Assembly (NCBI GenBank): GCA_900549655.1
Contig: UROZ01000014.1
Span: forward strand, 1 to 28,116
Direction of reading: 5' to 3'
From: an uncultured Collinsella sp.
Lineage (GTDB): Bacteria; Actinomycetota; Coriobacteriia; Coriobacteriales; Coriobacteriaceae
DNA length: 28,116 nt
Shown: piece after piece, positions 14,192-21,558 of the stretch
Position numbering within the stretch: position 1 is the first letter of the stretch
Layout: each line of letters starts with the position of its first letter
Translations under genes and position numbers: made by a program
Notes under the pieces: generated by a model
Seen by the model: the letters and a program-made list of their open reading frames with translations, nothing else
What the model was told of the DNA's origin: nothing
The model's database searches: none

Positions 14192-15464
14192 GAATGCCCA
14201 CGTCGTCGACCCGTCCGTCGAGCTTGACGGTGTCGTTGACGTCCTGATTGACGGCGATAAGATCGCCGAGGTCGGCGAGAACCTCGCCGCCGAGGGAGCC
14301 GAGGTCCGCGACCTTTCCGGTAAGTACCTCGTCCCTGGCCTGGTGGATATGCACGTCCACCTTCGCGAGCCCGGCTATGAGGTCAAAGAGGACATCGAGA
14401 GCGGCACCCGCGCAGCTGCCAAGGGCGGCTTTACCGGCGTGTGCGCCATGCCCAACACCGATCCCGTCACCGATAACGGCACCGTCGTGGAGTTCGTCAA
14501 GTCCCGCGCTGCCGAGGTCGGTCACTGCCGCGTCTATCCGTCGGGCGCCATGACCCGCGGTCTTAAGGGCGAGGCCATGTCCGAGATGGGCGATATGGTC
14601 GCCCACGGCGCCGTCGCCTTCACCGACGACGGTCGCGGCGTGCAGGGCGCGGGCATGCTCCGTCGTTGCATGGACTACGGCAAGATGTTCGGCAAGGTCT
14701 TTATGAGCCACTGCCAGGACGAGGACTTGGTCGGCCACGGCCAGATCAACGAGGGCAAGGTCTCGACCCGTCTGGCCCTCGAGGGCTGGCCGGCTGCCGG
14801 CGAGGAGCTCCAGATCGCCCGCGACATCGAGATCGCCAAGCTGACCGGTGCCAAGCTGCACATCCAGCACATCTCCACCGCCCATGGCCTGGAGATCGTG
14901 CGTGCCGGTAAGGCCGCTGGCGTTCAGGTTACCTGCGAGGCCACCCCGCATCACATGTTCCTGACCGAGAACGACCTGGACGAGACCTACAACACCTCGC
15001 TCAAGGTCAATCCGCCGCTGCGCACCGACGAGGACGCCGAGGCCATCCGTCAGGGCGTCATCGACGGCACCGTCGACGTTATCGTCACCGATCACGCTCC
15101 CCACACCCCGTGGGAGAAGGCCCGCGAGTTCGAGCTTGCGCCCTTTGGCATGATCGGTCTCGAGACCTCGCTGTCGCTCGTGCTCACCGAGCTGGTCAAC
15201 ACGGGCAAGATGAGCGTGGGCCGCATGGTCGAGCTCATGGCCATCAAGCCGCGTGAGATCCTGGGCCTCGACCAGGTTCAGGTCAAGGCGGGCTCCGTTG
15301 CCGACCTGACCGTGTTCGACGCGTCCGCCACCTGGACGGTCGGCGAGGATGGTTACGAGTCGCGCGCCCAGAACTCCGGTTTTGTCGGTCGCACGCTCAC
15401 CGGTCGTGCCACCGATGTGTTTGTCGGCGGCAAGCAGACGCTCGCCGACGGCTGCATCTGCTAG
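14175..15464 (+). CDS. pyrC: Dihydroorotase, type I
   Basis: Zinc amidohydrolase that closes carbamoyl aspartate to dihydroorotate. The ATG at 14175 gives 429 residues and has TGGAGGTG upstream within pyrB; the frame continues upstream but the extension is not dihydroorotase-like. Zinc ligands are seen in DMHVHLREPG (H60, H62). AMPNTDP, MSHCQDEDL, HIQHISTAHGLE, CEATPHHMF and TDHAPH supply the other metal and catalytic residues. A gap of 92 bases with two hairpins separates it from pyrK, the only large gap in the operon. Confidence 0.97.
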   Translation: MALLLKNAHVVDPSVELDGVVDVLIDGDKIAEVGENLAAEGAEVRDLSGKYLVPGLVDMHVHLREPGYEVKEDIESGTRAAAKGGFTGVCAMPNTDPVTDNGTVVEFVKSRAAEVGHCRVYPSGAMTRGLKGEAMSEMGDMVAHGAVAFTDDGRGVQGAGMLRRCMDYGKMFGKVFMSHCQDEDLVGHGQINEGKVSTRLALEGWPAAGEELQIARDIEIAKLTGAKLHIQHISTAHGLEIVRAGKAAGVQVTCEATPHHMFLTENDLDETYNTSLKVNPPLRTDEDAEAIRQGVIDGTVDVIVTDHAPHTPWEKAREFELAPFGMIGLETSLSLVLTELVNTGKMSVGRMVELMAIKPREILGLDQVQVKAGSVADLTVFDASATWTVGEDGYESRAQNSGFVGRTLTGRATDVFVGGKQTLADGCIC

Positions 15465-15484
15465 CATAGCCTTATCGCTTTTGT

Positions 15485-15512
15485 GCGCGGTGCCCTTGCG
15501 GTGCCGCGCTTT
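15485..15512 (+). terminator. Terminator-like hairpin between pyrC and pyrK
   Basis: GCGCGGTGCC (15485-15494) pairs with GGTGCCGCGC (15500-15509), 10 base pairs including two G-T pairs, over a 5-base loop. A T-rich but interrupted stretch follows (TTTCTGTTCGTTTT). It could terminate part of the pyr transcripts before pyrK or mark a processing site. Confidence 0.5.
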
Positions 15513-15525
15513 CTGTTCGTTTTGA

Positions 15526-15541
15526 CCATGCAACCGCATGG
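15526..15541 (+). promoter_or_regulatory. Short hairpin upstream of the pyrK ribosome-binding site
   Basis: CCATGC (15526-15531) and GCATGG (15536-15541) form a perfect 6-base-pair stem with a 4-base loop. It directly abuts the GGGGATTGGAG region in front of the pyrK ATG. Confidence 0.4.
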
Positions 15542-15556
15542 GGGATTGGAGCGTCT

Positions 15557-16348
15557 ATGCCCACACCTTCCACTGCACGCATGCACGACTTCGAGGTCGT
15601 CTCGAACCAGGAGATCGCCGACGGCATCTTCTCGCTCGTCATCTCGGCCCCCAAGCTTGCAAGTGCGCTCAAGCCCGGTCAGTTTGTGAACATTGCCGTG
15701 CCCGGCGATGCGTCCTCGCTGCTTCGCGTGCCCCTGAGCTTCTATCGCGCCGACGCCCAGGCCGGCACCGTCGAGCTGTGGTACGCCGTCGTGGGCGACG
15801 ACACCCATCGTCTGTCCCAGATGGCCCCCGGTTCCACCTCTAATCTGCTGGGCCCTGGCGGCCGCGGCTGGCTTGTGCCCGAGGGCACCAGGAAGGCGCT
15901 GCTCGTTGCGGGCGGCATCGGTGTTCCGCCCGTGCTGTGCCTTGCCGGTATGCTTGCCGAGCAGGGTGTGGCCGTCGACGTGTGCCTGGGCTTTGGCACC
16001 GCGTCCAAGGCCGTGGGCATCGACGAGTTCCGCTCGTTGTGCGACACGGTCAACGTTTGCACTGACGACGGTTCGCTCGGCACGCACGGTTTTTGCACCG
16101 ATCCTGCCGCCGAGCTGCTCGGCGAGGGCGGCTACGACTACGTCGCCAGCTGCGGTCCCGCCGTCATGATGAAGAAGGTCGCCGCCGCTGCCGCCGAGTC
16201 CGGTGCGTACTGCGAGGTGTCGCTCGAGCGCATGATGAGCTGCGGCTTTGGCGCCTGCAACACCTGCAATGTCGAGACGGTCGACGGTATGAAGGGTGCC
16301 TGCATGTGCGGCCCCGTGTTCGATGCTTCCAAGGTGGTGGTCTTCTAG
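15557..16348 (+). CDS. pyrK: Dihydroorotate dehydrogenase electron-transfer subunit
   Basis: Flavin and iron-sulfur subunit that passes electrons from PyrD to NAD+, making the class 1B enzyme suited to anaerobic life. The 263 residues hold RVPLSFYRAD for FAD binding, VAGGIGVPPVL for NAD binding, and a C-terminal [2Fe-2S] site with cysteines at 229, 234, 237 and 249 (CxxxxCxxC, then eleven residues). SCGPAVMMKKV is also typical. GGGGATTGGAG precedes the ATG. The stop overlaps the pyrD GTG by one base, as expected for subunits of one complex. Confidence 0.95.
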   Translation: MPTPSTARMHDFEVVSNQEIADGIFSLVISAPKLASALKPGQFVNIAVPGDASSLLRVPLSFYRADAQAGTVELWYAVVGDDTHRLSQMAPGSTSNLLGPGGRGWLVPEGTRKALLVAGGIGVPPVLCLAGMLAEQGVAVDVCLGFGTASKAVGIDEFRSLCDTVNVCTDDGSLGTHGFCTDPAAELLGEGGYDYVASCGPAVMMKKVAAAAAESGAYCEVSLERMMSCGFGACNTCNVETVDGMKGACMCGPVFDASKVVVF

Positions 16349-17271
16349 TGGGTACCGTGAACATGGCCGTCGATTTCGGCGGCGTCAAGATGCAGAACCC
16401 CATCAACACCGCAGCCGGTACCTTTGGCTACGGCTGGCAGTTCCTGAACTTCTTTGATGTCTCCCAACTGGGTGCCATCACCACCAAGGGCTGTGCTGCC
16501 GAGCCCTGGCCCGGCAACCCCGCGCCTCGCATGGCCGAGATCCCGGGCGGCATGATCAACTCCGTGGGCCTTCAGAACCCCGGTGTGGCTGCCTTTGCCC
16601 GTGAGTCCGGACCTTGGCTCGAGCAGCTCTCCAAGGACGGTTGCCAGGTCATCTGCCAGGTTGCCGGCCACTCCGTTGACGAGTTTGTCCGCGCGCTCGA
16701 GATGTATGTCGAGCTGTGCCCCTGGGCTGCCGGCTACGAGATCAACGTCAGCTGCCCCAATATTGCCGCCGGCGGTGCCGCCATGGGCTCCTCGCCCGAG
16801 GGCGCCTCTGCCGTCATGGCTGCCTGCCGTAAGGTGACCGATAAGCCGCTGTTCGTGAAGATGGCTCCGGTTAACGTCGCCGAGATTGCCAAGGCTCTCG
16901 AGGCCGCGGGTGCCGACGGCCTTTCGGTTATCAACTCCATCCAGGGCATGGCCATCGACGTGCACACCCGCAAGTCCCGCGTGGCCAAGCCCAAGGGCGG
17001 CCTTTCGGGTCCGCTGTGCCATCACATCGCCGTGCGCATGGTCTGGGAGGTCGCTCAGGCCGTCGATATCCCCATCAACGGCGTCGGCGGCGTCATGACG
17101 GGCGAAGATGCGGCCGAGTTTATCCTTGCTGGCGCTACCTGCGTGTCGGTCGGCATGGCCAACTTCGTCGATCCGTGCGCTTCGCTCAAGATCGCGCATG
17201 AGCTCGAGGCCTGGGCCGAGTCCCAGGGCGTGAAGGACATCAACGAACTGGTAGGTGCTTTCGAATGCTAG
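16348..17271 (+). CDS. pyrD: Dihydroorotate dehydrogenase, class 1B catalytic subunit
   Basis: FMN enzyme that oxidises dihydroorotate to orotate together with PyrK. I chose the GTG overlapping the pyrK stop, with AAGGTGG 8-14 bases upstream, giving 307 residues. An ATG at 16363 is possible but has no good ribosome-binding site. The active-site base is C136 in EINVSCPN, the cysteine form typical of class 1 enzymes, whereas class 2 has Ser. TAAGTFGYG near the start and GVGGVMTGEDAAEFILAGA near the end bind FMN phosphate. The 3' end overlaps pyrF by 7 bases. Confidence 0.95.
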   Translation: MGTVNMAVDFGGVKMQNPINTAAGTFGYGWQFLNFFDVSQLGAITTKGCAAEPWPGNPAPRMAEIPGGMINSVGLQNPGVAAFARESGPWLEQLSKDGCQVICQVAGHSVDEFVRALEMYVELCPWAAGYEINVSCPNIAAGGAAMGSSPEGASAVMAACRKVTDKPLFVKMAPVNVAEIAKALEAAGADGLSVINSIQGMAIDVHTRKSRVAKPKGGLSGPLCHHIAVRMVWEVAQAVDIPINGVGGVMTGEDAAEFILAGATCVSVGMANFVDPCASLKIAHELEAWAESQGVKDINELVGAFEC

Positions 17272-17981
17272 AGACCGATGCCCGCGACCGCGTAATCGTC
17301 GCCCTCGACTGCGACCGTGAGCGTGCGCTCGAGCTCGCCCACGAGCTTTCTGGTCATGCCGCTTGGCTCAAGGTCGGCATGACGCTCTATTACGCTGAGG
17401 GCCCCGAGATCGTCAAGACCTTTAAGGACCTGGGCTTCAAAGTCTTCCTCGACCTCAAGTTCCACGACATTCCGCATCAGGTGCGCGGTGCCGCCCGTTC
17501 TGCTTCGCTTGCCGGTGCCGACCTGCTTTCGGTCCACGGTCTGGGCTCGGGCGCTATGCTCGCTGCGTGCCGTGAGGGTGCCGAGGAGGCGCGCGAGTAC
17601 CGCGCCAAGCTCGTTGCCATTACCGTGCTCACGAGCATGAACCAGGATTCGCTGGCCGAGATTGGCGTCGAGTCGCCCGTGGCCGAGGAGGCCGCTCGCC
17701 TGGCAAAGCTTGCCCAGGCTAACGGCATCGACGGCATCGTGTGCTCGCCGATGGAGGCCCATGACATGCGCGAGCTGCTCGGCCCTGACGCGCTGATCGT
17801 GACTCCAGGCGTCCGTCCGGTGGGTGCCGCCCTGGGCGACCAGTCCCGCGTGGCGACGCCTTCCCAGGCTATCGAGCGCGGTGCGAGCCACATCGTGGTG
17901 GGCCGACCCATCACCGGTGCCGACGACCCTGTTGCCGCATTTGACGCCATCGTTGCCGAGCTGGTCGAAAACGTCGCCTAA
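17265..17981 (+). CDS. pyrF: Orotidine 5'-phosphate decarboxylase
   Basis: Last step of UMP synthesis. The 238-residue protein has the catalytic DLKFHDIPHQ block (D63, K65, D68) of the short bacterial type (group I), and the phosphate-binding VTPGVRP and VGRPIT stretches near the C-terminus. The ATG overlaps the end of pyrD. This closes the visible operon. Orotate phosphoribosyltransferase (pyrE) and carbamoyl phosphate synthetase (carAB) are not in the window. Confidence 0.96.
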   Translation: MLETDARDRVIVALDCDRERALELAHELSGHAAWLKVGMTLYYAEGPEIVKTFKDLGFKVFLDLKFHDIPHQVRGAARSASLAGADLLSVHGLGSGAMLAACREGAEEAREYRAKLVAITVLTSMNQDSLAEIGVESPVAEEAARLAKLAQANGIDGIVCSPMEAHDMRELLGPDALIVTPGVRPVGAALGDQSRVATPSQAIERGASHIVVGRPITGADDPVAAFDAIVAELVENVA

Positions 17982-18026
17982 AAGATTCCCTCAAGTCACC
18001 ACTTTTGGGTCTCATTAGCACAAATT

Positions 18027-18092
18027 AGCCCCTGTGCCTGCGAAAACTTTCCCATCCTTTGTGTGGAATCGCAGGTCGGGGGCTCATCTTTT
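18027..18092 (+). terminator. Terminator of the pyr operon
   Basis: AGCCCC (18027-18032) pairs with GGGGCT (18079-18084), and CCTGCGA (18037-18043) pairs with TCGCAGG (18069-18075). A small internal loop lies between the two helices and the terminal loop is large (about 25 bases). CATCTTTTA follows. The T run is short, so efficiency is uncertain. Confidence 0.65.
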
Positions 18093-18167
18093 AGCGCGAT
18101 ATATTGCACTTTTTGCGGGTATCGTCTAACCTATGGAGCCGCGATTGGGCATTTTGTACGTTTTACG

Positions 18168-18176
18168 TGCTAAAAT
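18168..18176 (+). promoter_or_regulatory. Candidate extended -10 promoter of mihF-gmk-rpoZ-thiI
   Basis: TGC-TAAAAT lies 45 bases upstream of the mihF ATG. The nearest TTG-type hexamer (TTGGGC, 18145) is 20 bases away, too far for a normal -35. A second, weaker pair is TTGCAC (18104) with TAACCT (18127), 17 bases apart. Confidence 0.5.
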
Positions 18177-18220
18177 GCCAAATATTGAATCAGATATAAC
18201 CCAACTATTTGGAGGTTCGA

Positions 18221-18529
18221 ATGGCACTCCCTCAGCTTACCGACGAGCAGCGCAAGCAGGCTCTTGAGAAGGCTGCCGCCGCACGTCACGCCCGCGCTGA
18301 GCTTCGCGAGCAGATCAAGAAGGGCGAGAAGTCCCTCGAGTCCGTGCTCAACTCCGATGACCCCATCGCTTCCCGCATGAAGGTTTCCACCCTTATCGAG
18401 TCTCTCCCCGGTTATGGCAAGGCCAAGGCCGCCAAGATCATGGAGGAGCTCGGCATCTCCGCTACCCGTCGCGTCCAGGGCCTCGGCGTCCGTCAGCGCG
18501 AGCAGCTCCTCGAGCAGCTGACCAAATAA
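18221..18529 (+). CDS. mihF: Integration host factor, actinobacterial type (mIHF)
   Basis: Small nucleoid-associated DNA-binding protein specific to Actinomycetota and unrelated to the HU-like IHF of Proteobacteria. It is needed for phage L5 integration in mycobacteria. The 102 residues have a basic helical N-terminus (ALEKAAAARHARAELREQI), then a helix-hairpin-helix type core around LPGYGKAKA (62-70) and a basic tail with RRVQGLGVRQREQLLEQL. GGAGG precedes the ATG. It is directly followed by gmk without a gap, the usual order in this phylum, and it is one of the best markers of the organism's lineage. Confidence 0.94.
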   Translation: MALPQLTDEQRKQALEKAAAARHARAELREQIKKGEKSLESVLNSDDPIASRMKVSTLIESLPGYGKAKAAKIMEELGISATRRVQGLGVRQREQLLEQLTK

Positions 18530-19099
<570 letters not shown>

Positions 19100-19104
19100 G
19101 GTTC

Positions 19105-19386
19105 GTGTCCGTTGTAAAGCCTTGCATTGACGATCTTCTGGAGAAGACCGATCACAACCGCTTCCTGCTCGCCTCGCTTGCCTCCAAGCGCGCCTGCGAC
19201 ATTAACAGCATGCTGCGTGGTCAGCACAACCGCGTGCTCGCCGTCCAGGATGTCGATGACATCACCATTGCGCTTTCCGGCGCCGATACCATCTCGATGG
19301 CTATGGACGAGATTGTCGACGGCGACATCTCCTACGATGAGGCCCGTTACGAGAAGGCGCTCGGCCACAAGGTTGCTGAAGCCTAA
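19105..19386 (+). CDS. rpoZ: RNA polymerase omega subunit
   Basis: Small subunit that helps fold and place the beta' subunit. The 93-residue protein has the omega core near the N-terminus: IDDLLEKTDHNRFLLASLASKRACDI is shortened from the conserved region, followed by an acidic helical segment. The GTG at 19105 follows GATCTGAGG and lies 5 bases after the gmk stop, matching the common gmk-rpoZ pairing. It directly abuts thiI. Confidence 0.9.
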   Translation: MSVVKPCIDDLLEKTDHNRFLLASLASKRACDINSMLRGQHNRVLAVQDVDDITIALSGADTISMAMDEIVDGDISYDEARYEKALGHKVAEA

Positions 19387-20631
19387 ATGGCGGCTCGCGT
19401 CTGCCTGGTCCACTATCACGAGGTTGGACTGAAGGGCAAGAACCGCGCACATTTTGAGCATATCCTCATGGATAACATCAAGGCGGCCTTGGCCGCCTTT
19501 TCCGTGAATGCCGTGTCTCGAATTTCCGGTTATATCCTCGTGACCTTTAACGAGCATCAGGCCGACGAGGCGGCTCGTGTCATTCGCACCGTTCCCGGCG
19601 TTGCTCGCGTGTCTTTGGCGTATCACACCAATCGCGACCCTCAGGAGTACTGTGCCGCCGCCGTGAAGGCGCTGCGTGAGTTTGGCCCCTTCGATTCGTT
19701 TAAGGTGCACGCCAAGCGCTCCAATACCGACTATGAGCTCACCTCGATTGATATCAATCGACAGGTTGGCGAGGTGCTGTGCGAGGCGTTCCCCGATAAA
19801 AAGGTTCAAATGCACGATCCCGACGCGATGGTTCACGTGCTGGTTGTTCAGGGTAGCGTTTATGTGTACGCGCGCTCCGAGCGCGGTGTGGGCGGTCTGC
19901 CGGTGGGCTCTGCCGGTAAGGTCGTGACCCTGCTGTCATCGGGTATCGACTCGCCGGTGGCGACCTGGATGCTCGCGCGACGCGGAGCCGTGTGCGTGCC
20001 GGTGCATTTTTCCGGTCGTCCGCAGACGCCAGATACCAGCGAGTATCTAGTGCAGGACATCATTCGCGCCCTTGAGCCGGGTGTCCAGATCGGCCGTCTG
20101 TATGTTGTGCCGTTTGGCGACTGCCAGCGCGAGATTTCGGTGACCTGTCCCAGCAACCTGCGCGTGATCATGTATCGCCGCATTATGTATTCGGTTGCCG
20201 AGCGCATTGCACACATCGAGGGCGCCAAGGCTATCGTGACGGGCGAATCGCTTGGGCAGGTTGCCTCCCAAACGCTTGAGAACATCATGGCCGTCAACGA
20301 GGCCGTGAAGATCCCCGTGTTCCGCCCTCTCATCGGTTCGGACAAGCAGGAGATCATCGCGCGCGCCGAGGAGATTGGTACGTTCGATATCTCGACTGAG
20401 GCCGCTCCCGACTGCTGCACGCTGTTTATGCCGCGCCGTCCCGAGACGCACGCTAAACTCGATGCCGTGCATGAGGCCTGGGAGTTGTTCGATCACGAGG
20501 AGATGATCGAGCGCCTGCTCAAGCAGACCGAGTACATCGACTTTGAGAGCAACACGTATAAGGCCCCTAAGACCTTAAAACGCAAACATTCGGAGCTTGC
20601 TCCGCGTGAGATTTACCAAGATCACGAGTAA
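19387..20631 (+). CDS. thiI: tRNA 4-thiouridine synthase ThiI (no rhodanese domain)
   Basis: Adenylates U8 of tRNA for sulfur insertion and can serve thiamine thiazole synthesis. The 414 residues hold an N-terminal ferredoxin-like plus THUMP region (VHYHEVGLKGKNR at 8-20), then the PP-loop ATPase SSGIDSPVATW (184-194), and CTLFMPRRPETHAKL near the end. The C-terminal rhodanese domain of the E. coli protein is absent, as in Bacillus-type ThiI, so sulfur transfer must use another route. The ATG abuts the rpoZ stop and lacks a good ribosome-binding site. A strong terminator follows. Confidence 0.95.
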   Translation: MAARVCLVHYHEVGLKGKNRAHFEHILMDNIKAALAAFSVNAVSRISGYILVTFNEHQADEAARVIRTVPGVARVSLAYHTNRDPQEYCAAAVKALREFGPFDSFKVHAKRSNTDYELTSIDINRQVGEVLCEAFPDKKVQMHDPDAMVHVLVVQGSVYVYARSERGVGGLPVGSAGKVVTLLSSGIDSPVATWMLARRGAVCVPVHFSGRPQTPDTSEYLVQDIIRALEPGVQIGRLYVVPFGDCQREISVTCPSNLRVIMYRRIMYSVAERIAHIEGAKAIVTGESLGQVASQTLENIMAVNEAVKIPVFRPLIGSDKQEIIARAEEIGTFDISTEAAPDCCTLFMPRRPETHAKLDAVHEAWELFDHEEMIERLLKQTEYIDFESNTYKAPKTLKRKHSELAPREIYQDHE

Positions 20632-20641
20632 ATTTGTGCAT

Positions 20642-20674
20642 AGACCGACGATGCGTCTGCATCGTCGGTCTTTT
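20642..20674 (+). terminator. Rho-independent terminator after thiI
   Basis: AGACCGACGATGC (20642-20654) and GCATCGTCGGTCT (20659-20671) form a perfect 13-base-pair stem with a 4-base loop, followed by TTTTGC. It ends the mihF-thiI operon. Confidence 0.93.
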
Positions 20675-20775
20675 GCTATCTGGGCATTTTGCGACTAAGT
20701 GTTCATTTGCTGACGTGTGCCTGAATAAATGGACAGATTTGTGCAAGATTTTGGTCGGCTTTTGGTTTGACCGCG

Positions 20776-20787
20776 AAAACCGGTTTT
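20776..20787. promoter_or_regulatory. Perfect 12-base palindrome upstream of comEA
   Basis: AAAACCGGTTTT lies 57 bases before the comEA ATG in an otherwise featureless 170-base gap. It could be a dyad operator, but no promoter hexamers stand out nearby. Confidence 0.3.
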
Positions 20788-20844
20788 GGAGCGTGGCTGT
20801 TGCAGGGCTCTTTTCCTGACACGATGTTGTTGGGAGGTTTTGCT

Positions 20845-21558
20845 ATGGCGCAGCGCGAACAACACGAACGGGTCAAAAAGATGGACCGCTGGGCGGGCAA
20901 GCTGCTCGGTCATAAGGCAGTGGTGGTGGCGATGCTGGGCGTCATTGCGATGGCGAGCGGTTTGGCGATGGCGAACCTTGGCGGCGGTGCCGGCGGCGTG
21001 TCGTTTGAGCGCATTGATGGTTCGGGCTCGTTAGTGGAGCCGGGATCCGGCGATGCCTCGAGCGGAAAGACATCCGAAGGTTCTTCGACTAAGGCTTCTG
21101 CCGCGGCAGAGGTCTATGTCGATGTCGATGGCGCCGTTGTGTCGCCCGGTGTATATCGTCTCAAGGACGGCGCGCGGGTGGCTCAGGCGATTGATGCCGC
21201 CGGCGGGCTGGCGCCCGAGGCAGACGTTACGGGGCTCAATCGGGCATCTAAAGTCGTCGATGGACAGAAGATTCACGTTCCAACGGTAGGGGAGCAGCAG
21301 GCGTCCATTGCGGAAGCCGATGTTGATGGTGGGGCTTCCGCATCGTCGGGCGTGAGTGGCGCTACAGGCCTAGTAAACATCAATACGGCAAGTGCGGCGG
21401 AGCTGCAGACGCTTTCGGGCATCGGGCCTTCTATGGCCCAGTCGATTATCGATGAGCGGACAAAGAACGGTGCTTTTGCCTCGGTTGACGATCTGATGCG
21501 TGTGTCGGGAATCGGCGAGAAGAAGCTTGCCAAAATCAAAGATTGCATCTGCGTATGA
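20845..21558 (+). CDS. comEA: ComEA-like DNA-binding competence protein
   Basis: Membrane-anchored protein that binds incoming double-stranded DNA during uptake. The ATG at 20845 has GGGAGG upstream and gives 237 residues; earlier in-frame starts have no such site. A basic cytoplasmic tail precedes one membrane helix (about 23-44), then a Ser/Gly-rich linker. An SLBB domain follows (about 88-146, with VYVDVDGAVVSPGVY), then a second linker. The C-terminal double helix-hairpin-helix DNA-binding domain (176-234) has VNINTASAAELQTLSGIG and VSGIGEKKLAKI. The last four bases overlap the start of comEC. Confidence 0.93.
   Translation: MAQREQHERVKKMDRWAGKLLGHKAVVVAMLGVIAMASGLAMANLGGGAGGVSFERIDGSGSLVEPGSGDASSGKTSEGSSTKASAAAEVYVDVDGAVVSPGVYRLKDGARVAQAIDAAGGLAPEADVTGLNRASKVVDGQKIHVPTVGEQQASIAEADVDGGASASSGVSGATGLVNINTASAAELQTLSGIGPSMAQSIIDERTKNGAFASVDDLMRVSGIGEKKLAKIKDCICV

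Noticed and set aside
14142..15539. A 465-codon minus-strand frame opposite pyrC
   Set aside because: It is an antisense shadow; the pyrC protein is unambiguous.
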